Positions 1 through 6,519 of a stretch of DNA of 7,721 nucleotides are shown here, piece after piece (position 1 is the first letter of the stretch; the number at the start of each line of letters is the position of its first letter). The position numbers were made by a program, and so were the translations under genes. This DNA comes from CAZQFS01 sp964592755 (GTDB lineage Bacteria > Hydrothermota > Tepidihabitantia > Tepidihabitantales > Tepidihabitantaceae): positions 1 to 7,721 of the forward strand of contig CAZQFS010000134.1 of NCBI GenBank assembly GCA_964592755.1, in the 5' to 3' direction. The notes below the pieces were generated by a model. It searched no databases. It had not been told where the DNA came from and saw nothing but the letters and a program-made list of their open reading frames with translations.

Positions 1-504
1 CGGGACAGCTTCTTTGTCAATCCCGGCTTTCGGCATCGGCCTAATCATATAGCACCCACAATACCCAATGATTATGGGGCCGCGAGTCTTCGGGTGCCGG
101 TTTGCGGTCTGCGGTAGCGGAGGAAGAGTCGGGAGTTGGTCCAAGGCAGCGAGTGACCGGCGGCCGTTCTGCAGGCTGTATCTGACGCGGACCTTGTCCG
201 CGAGCCACAAGTACAGCGACTGCGTCGCAGCTTCAAGCCTCAAGCCCACGGCCAGGTCGAATATGTGGCCGACCGGTCTGGCCCTGAATCCGACATCGGC
301 GAGGTCAGGGGGAGTCACCTGTTTGGGTAGTCATGTTGTCAATATGCTGCCCTTGCCGGATTCGGGCCAGGGCGCGGGGTGGCAAGGGCATCTGCTTCGC
401 GCGCGAGCAGCCGCAGGCTTCAAGCCCCAAGCCTCAGGTTGTCACCAGGGTCGTGCTGACGCGGCAGGAGCGGAAGGAGACCAAGAGACCGAGGATTCGA
501 GGAA
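1..504. other. Region without a confident gene (left edge)
   Basis: No intact gene can be supported here. The plus-strand frame from 68 to 547 is Arg/Ser/Gly-rich with no recognisable motif and no ribosome-binding site, so it looks like a chance frame in GC-rich DNA. On the minus strand one frame is free of stops from about 330 to the window edge, with a GTG at 318; it includes residues such as GHIFDLAVGLRLEAATQSLY, but no Shine-Dalgarno and no family I recognise. Visible small structures are a perfect 7-bp hairpin at 186-202 (CGCGGAC-CTT-GTCCGCG) and two copies of a CAAGCC-type repeat (230-247, 417-438). An AT-rich patch at 40-75 may be a promoter area for something beyond the left edge, but I cannot show this. 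Confidence 0.5.
230..438. repeat. Two dispersed copies of a GGCTTGA-type short repeat
   Basis: GCTTCAAGCCTCAAGCCC at 230-247 and a close variant at 417-438 (GCTTCAAGCCCCAAGCCTC and on) share the same 7-mer theme, which on the minus strand reads GGCTTGA in tandem. The second copy also forms a 6-bp inverted repeat, AGGCTT (415-420) with AAGCCT (429-434). Both lie in the apparently non-coding left region. They look like a simple intergenic repeat rather than a mobile element. Confidence 0.4.
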
Positions 505-729
505 TCAGAACCATGTGTCGAACCGGGCGCGGCAGGCACGCGGGTAGTAGGCCACAAGGGAGAAGGAGGTACAGGGGAAGGCACGGGTCTCAAGCAGGCT
601 GACGGTGCTCTGGCCATGGCTGGCTTTCCTGCCCATGCGGCCAGCCAGCTCGCCCTGGCTCAAGCCGGCCTGCTTCTTCAGGCTGCGCAGCTTGTTTGAG
701 AGCCGGAACGAGTCAGGATGCCAGGGCAT
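505..729 (-). pseudogene. Degenerate XRE-type helix-turn-helix frame
   Basis: This 74-residue minus-strand frame carries a clear HTH_3/XRE-like pattern. Residues 14-34 read LRSLKKQAGLSQGELAGRMG plus Arg, the usual first helices with the LSQxELA motif, and QSTVSLLE at 40-47 matches the recognition-helix stretch that normally ends in SxLE. Downstream, FSLVAYYPRACRARF (56-70) resembles the last helices of such a domain but has a proline where a helix residue is expected. The frame then stops four residues later. XRE domains bind operator DNA as dimers; nothing here identifies a target. There is no Shine-Dalgarno sequence before the ATG at 729, and no continuation that I recognise in the other frames below 505. 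I read it as a decayed or truncated remnant of a DNA-binding gene. A small intact regulator is possible but less likely. Confidence 0.4.
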
Positions 730-1343
730 GGCGCCAGGCTGCCACGTTCGCGCCAGGCGAGGCAGAGGCCGCCGGCCGCGGAAAGCACGCCCAGGAAGAC
801 ACCCTGAATATTACGTAGTAGTAATGCCCGGCGCAAGGCCGGCCGCGAGCCTAAGTGCCGTTTTCCCGGGATGTTGCCCGATTCGGCCGTGTCAAGCCCC
901 AGCAGTTCCCCGGGCCGTGTTCCCAAGGGTACTTGAAGGCGTCAGAGAAAGCCCGACCGTCACGACTGCAAGCGCGACTTCGCCTGCGCTCGTGCCTGCA
1001 CTGATGAACGCGCTCTTGCATGCTCTTGTCGCTGCGCTGGTGGTCTCGACAAGCGACGGCCTTTGGGCTTGCCTCAGCGATGCGACAGGCGAGTGCGCGC
1101 TGGTTGGCCCTGCTGACAGCGCAAGCGCATCGGTCGGCGCTTCGGTTCCGGATTCGGTTCTGCGCACGGTGTCAGTCACTCTATCTCGTGTCTTGCTGCG
1201 CGATTGATAAGGTCCGAACCTGAGCATGAGTTCGGGCGATTGCCGGCGCAAGTCAGCAACCGGTTCTCGTGGCTCCGGCTTCGGTTCCTGCCCCGACGTT
1301 TTCGCGCCGGTGCAGGGTGCGAACCGGGTCCGCGGTCGTGCCG
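730..1343. other. Region without a confident gene
   Basis: Long frames exist on both strands (605-1207 plus, 892-1251 minus), but they are low-complexity Ala/Ser/Arg/Thr sequence with no domain pattern, no ribosome-binding site and no gene-like neighbours. That is what GC-rich non-coding DNA gives. The only local oddity is an AT-rich island at 806-826 containing AATATT, TACGTA and the inverted repeat ATTAC(810-814)/GTAAT(821-825). On the minus strand a weak promoter-like pair (TTGCGC, 17 bp, TAATAT) overlaps it and would point toward the HTH remnant. No RNA gene was recognised. Confidence 0.5.
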
Positions 1344-1371
1344 TTGACAGTGGATGGTTCGAGCTTATAAT
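1344..1371 (+). promoter_or_regulatory. Sigma70-type promoter of tRNA-Val
   Basis: TTGACA at 1344-1349 and TATAAT at 1366-1371 both match the housekeeping consensus at all six positions, with a 16-bp spacer. Transcription should begin about 1377-1380, only a few nucleotides before the tRNA 5' end at 1382. This fits a strong promoter dedicated to the tRNA. Confidence 0.85.
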
Positions 1372-1381
1372 CAGTCGCGGA

Positions 1382-1455
1382 GGGCGATTAGCTCAGTTGG
1401 CTAGAGCGCCTCCCTTACAAGGAGGAGGTCATCTGTTCAATTCAGATATCGCCCA
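1382..1455 (+). tRNA. tRNA-Val (anticodon UAC)
   Basis: The sequence folds as a complete cloverleaf. The acceptor stem is GGGCGAT (1382-1388) with ATCGCCC (1448-1454). The D stem is GCTC/GAGC (1391-1394, 1404-1407) around a loop with the conserved GG. The anticodon stem is CCTCC/GGAGG (1409-1413, 1421-1425) around CTTACAA, giving anticodon TAC at 1416-1418. The five-base variable loop is AGGTC, and the T stem ATCTG/CAGAT encloses TTCAATT. The discriminator base is A1455 and is followed by TTCCA, so the 3' CCA is not encoded directly and must be added after transcription. The tRNA inserts valine at GUA and, by wobble, other GUN codons. Its own consensus promoter lies immediately upstream, and no clear terminator follows, so read-through toward groES is possible. 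Confidence 0.96.
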
Positions 1456-1521
1456 TTCCAATCTTAACATACGTAATGTCAAGTAGTTACGCATTAGTAG
1501 TCAGGTAGAGTAGGGGACTTC

Positions 1522-1547
1522 TGGCCGGACAGGGGCGAATCCGGCCA
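1522..1547. promoter_or_regulatory. Inverted repeat upstream of groES, function unknown
   Basis: TGGCCGGA (1522-1529) and TCCGGCCA (1540-1547) form a perfect 8-bp inverted repeat around a 10-nt centre. It lies about 160 bp before groES. There is no T-run after it, so it is not a typical intrinsic terminator for the tRNA. It could be an operator or an RNA hairpin in the groESL leader. It does not match the CIRCE element (TTAGCACTC-N9-GAGTGCTAA) bound by HrcA, and no CIRCE is present between 1456 and 1708. A second, weaker hairpin (CCGAC-CGGA-GTCGG) lies at 1620-1633. I could not find a convincing groESL promoter. Confidence 0.4.
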
Positions 1548-1708
1548 AGTGACTGCTGCGTCTAAGGTTGGAGAGGTATGCTGGGCGAGTGCGGCTCCGT
1601 TGGTTTGTCAGTAGCGGGGCCGACCGGAGTCGGGCTTGCTTTGGTCCTCCAGGCCCGGTTTCGCTGCTCAGCGCAACATTCATCTGACAATCATCCTAAG
1701 GAGGAGTC

Positions 1709-2002
1709 ATGAAGATAAGACCGCTGCAGGACCGTATCCTGGTGGAGCGTATCGAGGAAGAAGTGAAGAAAGGCGGAATCATCATTCCTGATTCTGCCAA
1801 GGAGAAGCCCCAGCAGGGCAAGGTGATCGCCGTCGGGCCCGGCCGCGTTGATGAGAAGGGCAACAGGATTCCGATGGAAGTAAAGAAGGGCGACACCATT
1901 CTGTTCGGCAAGTACTCGGGCAACGAGATTCGCATCGGCGACGAAGAGCACCTGATCATGCGCGAGGACGACGTGCTCGCGGTCGTCGAGAAAGAGAAGT
2001 AA
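1709..2002 (+). CDS. groES: GroES co-chaperonin (Hsp10)
   Basis: This is the 97-residue heptameric lid that caps GroEL in the cytoplasm and encloses the folding chamber during the ATP cycle. The length is normal for the family. The N-terminus MKIRPLQDRILVER is canonical. The mobile loop is at about residues 16-35, with the GGIII tripeptide core (22-26) that contacts the GroEL apical domain, followed by PDSAKEKPQQG. The roof/core part contains AVGPGR (41-46) and the strand KKGDTILFGKYSG (59-71). The start is fixed by a strong Shine-Dalgarno sequence, AAGGAGG at 1698-1704, four bases before the ATG, a rather short gap. groEL follows after 12 nt and its Shine-Dalgarno begins inside the groES stop codon, so the two are translationally and transcriptionally linked. 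No HrcA/CIRCE site is visible, so the heat-shock control is not evident from sequence. Confidence 0.98.
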   Translation: MKIRPLQDRILVERIEEEVKKGGIIIPDSAKEKPQQGKVIAVGPGRVDEKGNRIPMEVKKGDTILFGKYSGNEIRIGDEEHLIMREDDVLAVVEKEK

Positions 2003-2014
2003 GGAGAGAAGAAC

Positions 2015-3664
<1,650 letters not shown>

Positions 3665-3676
3665 ACCGCAACTTGC

Positions 3677-3715
3677 GCTGGGGGTGGGGCACAGGTTCCA
3701 CCCCCAGCATTCTTC
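3677..3715 (+). terminator. Strong hairpin after groEL, possible terminator or attenuator
   Basis: GCTGGGGGTGG (3677-3687) pairs perfectly with CCACCCCCAGC (3698-3708), 11 bp around a 10-nt loop that could close further by G-U pairs. The tail ATTCTTC (3709-3715) is only weakly T-rich, so termination may be partial. The hairpin ends 10 nt before the GTG of the next gene and leaves no room for a Shine-Dalgarno sequence. It could lower or gate expression of that gene relative to groESL, or mark the end of the groESL transcript. Confidence 0.6.
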
Positions 3716-3718
3716 AAC

Positions 3719-4000
3719 GTGCCGACCTACGAATACCAGTGCACCAAGTGCGGGCATCGCTTCAACGAGTTCCAGCGCATCGTTGACCCGCCGGTCCGCA
3801 ACTGCCCCAAGTGCAGGAAGAAGAACTGCGTTGAGCAGCTCATCTCGGGCGGGTCAGGATTGATATTCAAGGGATCGGGTTTCTACATCACCGACTACAA
3901 GCGCAATGGCAGCCCGACCGATGCGAAGAGCAAGCCGGAACAAAGCAAGCCGGAACAGAGCAAACCCGCCGGTCCCAAGCCGTCGGGAAAGCAGGACTAA
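3719..4000 (+). CDS. FmdB-type zinc-ribbon protein
   Basis: A 93-residue protein of the FmdB/CxxC-CxxC small regulatory-protein family. It has the invariant start MPTYEYQC, a four-cysteine zinc ribbon (C8-x2-C11 and C29-x2-C32) and the family signature GGSGLIFKGSGFYITDYKR at 44-62. The role of the family is poorly defined; the first member was proposed to regulate formamidase/amidase genes, and I assign no substrate here. The conserved N-terminus fixes the start at GTG 3719, since no other start in frame lies upstream before the hairpin. There is no recognisable ribosome-binding site. After residue 62 the protein has a Lys/Pro/Ser/Gln tail with two in-frame copies of SKPEQ and a third degenerate one, likely disordered. 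It follows groEL by 54 bp on the same strand, separated by the hairpin. Such zinc ribbons are common near housekeeping genes, so the link to GroEL is only positional. Confidence 0.9.
   Translation: MPTYEYQCTKCGHRFNEFQRIVDPPVRNCPKCRKKNCVEQLISGGSGLIFKGSGFYITDYKRNGSPTDAKSKPEQSKPEQSKPAGPKPSGKQD
3929..3957 (+). repeat. 15-nt in-frame tandem repeat in the FmdB tail
   Basis: AGCAAGCCGGAACA occurs at 3929-3942 and again 15 nt later at 3944-3957, encoding SKPEQ twice, with a third partial copy (SKPAG) after it. It is a short coding tandem repeat in the low-complexity tail and could change copy number by slippage without breaking the frame. Confidence 0.7.
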
Positions 4001-4025
4001 CCTTTCGCTGCGCCGTGCCCGGCGC

Positions 4026-4053
4026 TTGATTCTGTCGGCCGGTCGAGTAGAAT
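4026..4053 (+). promoter_or_regulatory. Putative sigma70 promoter of the propeller gene
   Basis: TTGATT at 4026-4031 and TAGAAT at 4048-4053 are separated by 16 bp; the first matches four and the second five of six consensus positions. Transcription would begin around 4060, at the base of the stem-loop at 4063-4102, giving a leader of about 120 nt before the ATG at 4183. Confidence 0.55.
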
Positions 4054-4062
4054 AATAGGTAC

Positions 4063-4102
4063 TGCGACCGCCTGAGGGTTACGGCAGACCTCAGGGGTCG
4101 CA
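4063..4102 (+). promoter_or_regulatory. Strong 5'-leader stem-loop
   Basis: TGCGACC (4063-4069) pairs with GGTCGCA (4096-4102), and CCTGAGG (4071-4077) with CCTCAGG (4089-4095), giving 14 pairs interrupted by a single bulged G4070, with an 11-nt loop. No T-run follows, so it is not a typical intrinsic terminator. Placed at the predicted transcript start, it could stabilise the mRNA 5' end. It could also be a terminator for the upstream gene, or an operator. Confidence 0.5.
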
Positions 4103-4182
4103 CTCGTTTGTCGCCGGGCCGGGGCCACCGCGCCTGGTCGTGACCTGCCCATTCTGCCGCTGAGCACTCGGAGGAGCTTGCG

Positions 4183-6519
4183 ATGAGTCGAAGTACGGTT
4201 CTGCTTGCCTTCCTGCTGGCCGCGCCGGTTCTCGGCCAGGTGGACACGAGCTGGGTGCGTCATTTCCAGTACTCGCCCAGCTACCCCAGTCAGTACATGA
4301 GTTCCTATCGTTCGATGACGCTGGACGGGTCAGGCAATATCCTGCTGTGCTGCTACGGTCAGTACGGTGCATCGGACATGGACATGATCGTGCTGAAGTA
4401 CCGCGCCGACGGCAGACTGTTCTGGTCGGCCCGTCACGACGGCGGCGCCGACGAGGCCGCCTATGCCATTACGACCGACCGGAACAACTGTGTCTATGCC
4501 GCCGGACGGCTGTACTCGCATCCGACTGCTGCGATGCTGGTCGCCAAGTTCGACTCGATGGGCTCGCTTCTGTGGACCCAGAAGGTCTACGGCGACACGA
4601 CCGCGTCCTACACCAACTCGTACGCAGTTGCCGTTCACGACAACGGAGTGTATGTCGCCGGCACGGTCTGCAATCGTCTGAGTGGGCAGGACCTGGCGCT
4701 GGCGCGTCTGGACGCCGCGACAGGAGCCGTGTCGTGGCTCAGGACCTTGTCCCGCTCCAATTCGTTCGGTGTCGCTGAGGCAGGGTTCGACGTGCTGACC
4801 GACGGAGCGGGCCGGGTGTTTGTCTGCGGCCAGGTTGCCGACGCGCTGGTAGCCAACTGCTACGATGCGATGGTCGCCTGCTACGATGGACTTGGCGCGC
4901 TGCTGTGGGAGCGAACATACGACAACGGCGGCAGTTCGGACTATGTCCGGCGGCTGGCGCTGTCAGGTACCACGGTTGTCGCCGTGGGCTCGACGGTCTC
5001 GGCCGGCAACGCAAACATGCTGCTGATAGCGCGCTCCAATCTCGGTGGCCTGCTCTGGTGGCAGCAGTACGATGGCACGGCGCACCTGGCTGACTACGGC
5101 TATGACGTTGACTTTGCCGCGGATGGCGGAGTGCTGGCCTGTGGTTTGACGACGTCTGCCACGGCACGCAGTGACGTGCTGCTGGTGAAGTACAGCAGCG
5201 CGGGCGCGGCGCAGTGGGCCAGGCAGTATGACCGCGGTATGGCACACGACGTCGCCTATGACCTTGCGGTCGACGCGGCGGGCAACATCGTGCTGTCGGG
5301 ATACTCCTACGAGTCGCCGGCTTCGCTGCTGCCAGACATGGCGGCGGTAAAGTACTCCAGCAGCGGAGCATTCGGCTGGGTGTTTCTCTTCCGGCCGCCC
5401 GGGTCCGAAGGTGCGAACATCGCCAGCACCGTGCGTTGTGCTGGTACCGACGTCCTTTTAGGGGGCGCTGCGCACTGGGGATTCCCGAATTACTACGACC
5501 CTACGCTCCTCCGATTGCAGGACGTACCTGATGTGGGCGTGCAGACCATCCTTGCGCCGACCGGCACGGTCAGTCCGGGGAACCCCGTGACGCCTCGCGC
5601 AGTGGTGGCGAACCACAGCTTCCAGGCCGCCACTTTCCGCTGCCAGATGCGGGTTTCTGACGGCTACCTGGCAGAGGTGCCGGCTACTCTTGGCCCCGGG
5701 TTGCAGACCACGGTCGTTTTTCCCGATTGGACCCCCCAGTTGCCCGGATACTGGGCAGTGCGTTGCTCAACCGTGTCAGATTTTGACTACAACCGCGCCA
5801 ACGATGCCCGGGATACGATGGTCTACGTCACGGGCCCCGCGAACGACGTCGGCGTGCGTGCGATCGGCCTCGGCGGATCGCCGATCGACCCGACGTCGGC
5901 GTGCGTGCGCTCCTCACGCCGAGCGGCAACGTCCGGTACCAATCGGCAGTCATCCCGGCGGCTCGCTGGCACAACTTCGGCGCCGGCACGGCCGATTTCA
6001 CCGCGTTGCTGTTCATTGACGGCGACGGGGGCCGGGTCTATTCTGAGGCGCGGGTTATTCGTTTGCCGGCCAACGGCAGGGACACGCTGGTTCAGTTCCC
6101 GGCGTGGGTGGCCGACCGAGCCGGGTACTTCACCGCCAAGTGCTCGACCGCGCTGGTCGGCGACGGTGTCCCGGCTAACGATACTATCACCTTCCGGTTC
6201 GGCGTTGCCAATCTGCCCGCGGGAGAGTGGGTCAGAATGCAGGACGTTCCGGCAGGTGCGTCAGGCAAAGTCGTGTCAAAGGGGGGCGCGCTCGCCGGCG
6301 ACGGTACGGCACTCTTCGCGCTCAAAGGGAACAAGACCAGGGAGGTTTTCCAATTCGACCCTGCTGGCGGGGGCTGGTCATCACTCCCTGACTTGCCGGT
6401 CGGTCAGAGTGGCAGACCAGTATCGGCCGGGGGGGCGCTGTGCGCCGACGGTCACGGTCTGCTCTATGTCGTCCGGGGCAACAAGGCCAACGACCTTTTC
6501 CGTTACGATTCGACCGTAG
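4183..6519 (+). CDS. 5' part of a frameshifted secreted propeller/CARDB protein
   Basis: The ATG follows GGAGGAG (4170-4176) by 6 nt. Residues 1-19 form a signal peptide (MSRSTVLLAFLLAAPVLGQ, no lipobox). Residues 24 to about 446 form eight repeats, each starting with a Trp (24, 81, 131, 185, 242, 292, 345, 399; spacing 50-57) and ending in patterns such as DVLLVKYSSAGAAQW with an intervening DxxGN strand, typical of SBBP-type beta-propellers. Residues 450 to about 550 form a CARDB-like beta-sandwich beginning DVGVQTILAPTGTV. A second DVGVRA starts at 555, but after about residue 571 the reading becomes Arg/Ser-rich and meaningless, so roughly the last 200 residues to the stop at 6517-6519 are out of frame. 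The true continuation is in the frame of 5901-7409. Exported propellers of this kind act outside the cell or on its surface, but the ligand is unknown. A promoter and leader hairpin lie upstream. Confidence 0.8.
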   Translation: MSRSTVLLAFLLAAPVLGQVDTSWVRHFQYSPSYPSQYMSSYRSMTLDGSGNILLCCYGQYGASDMDMIVLKYRADGRLFWSARHDGGADEAAYAITTDRNNCVYAAGRLYSHPTAAMLVAKFDSMGSLLWTQKVYGDTTASYTNSYAVAVHDNGVYVAGTVCNRLSGQDLALARLDAATGAVSWLRTLSRSNSFGVAEAGFDVLTDGAGRVFVCGQVADALVANCYDAMVACYDGLGALLWERTYDNGGSSDYVRRLALSGTTVVAVGSTVSAGNANMLLIARSNLGGLLWWQQYDGTAHLADYGYDVDFAADGGVLACGLTTSATARSDVLLVKYSSAGAAQWARQYDRGMAHDVAYDLAVDAAGNIVLSGYSYESPASLLPDMAAVKYSSSGAFGWVFLFRPPGSEGANIASTVRCAGTDVLLGGAAHWGFPNYYDPTLLRLQDVPDVGVQTILAPTGTVSPGNPVTPRAVVANHSFQAATFRCQMRVSDGYLAEVPATLGPGLQTTVVFPDWTPQLPGYWAVRCSTVSDFDYNRANDARDTMVYVTGPANDVGVRAIGLGGSPIDPTSACVRSSRRAATSGTNRQSSRRLAGTTSAPARPISPRCCSLTATGAGSILRRGLFVCRPTAGTRWFSSRRGWPTEPGTSPPSARPRWSATVSRLTILSPSGSALPICPRESGSECRTFRQVRQAKSCQRGARSPATVRHSSRSKGTRPGRFSNSTLLAGAGHHSLTCRSVRVADQYRPGGRCAPTVTVCSMSSGATRPTTFSVTIRP
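5844..5909 (+). repeat. 19-bp direct repeat flanking a 28-bp palindromic spacer at the frame break
   Basis: CGACGTCGGCGTGCGTGCG occurs identically at 5844-5862 and 5891-5909, an offset of 47 nt, which is not a multiple of three. Both copies encode DVGVRA, but in different frames. The spacer, with the end of the first copy, contains a perfect 8-bp inverted repeat, CGATCGGC (5861-5868) and GCCGATCG (5880-5887). Joining the first copy directly to what follows the second removes 47 nt and restores one open frame through the whole gene. Confidence 0.9.

Noticed and set aside
605..1207. 200-residue plus-strand open frame
   Set aside because: Low-complexity Ala/Ser/Val/Arg sequence with no domain pattern or ribosome-binding site. 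It overlaps the better-supported HTH frame on the other strand.
892..1251. 119-residue minus-strand open frame
   Set aside because: Ser/Thr/Ala-rich with no recognisable motif or start signal; typical of chance frames in GC-rich DNA.
1471..1492. Terminator hairpin after the tRNA (CGTAA/TTACG)
   Set aside because: Only five pairs with a 10-nt loop, AT-rich and without a T-run.
1577..1582. TATGCT as a groESL -10 box
   Set aside because: No acceptable -35 sequence at 16-18 bp upstream; too weak to call.
1456..1708. CIRCE/HrcA operator upstream of groES
   Set aside because: Neither TTAGCACTC nor its inverted partner is present in the interval.
4739..5371. 210-residue minus-strand frame antisense to the propeller repeats
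   Set aside because: Arg/Pro/Ser-rich shadow of the coding strand, which shows clear Trp-delimited repeats.
5844..5909. Programmed ribosomal frameshift joining the two halves
   Set aside because: No slippery heptamer is seen, and the DVGVRA duplication would leave extra residues. A DNA-level event between the 19-bp repeats explains the break better.
5892..6519. Tail of the upstream frame as a genuine C-terminal domain
   Set aside because: It is Arg/Ser/Pro-rich and structureless, while the other frame over the same bases encodes a CARDB-like domain and Kelch-like repeats.
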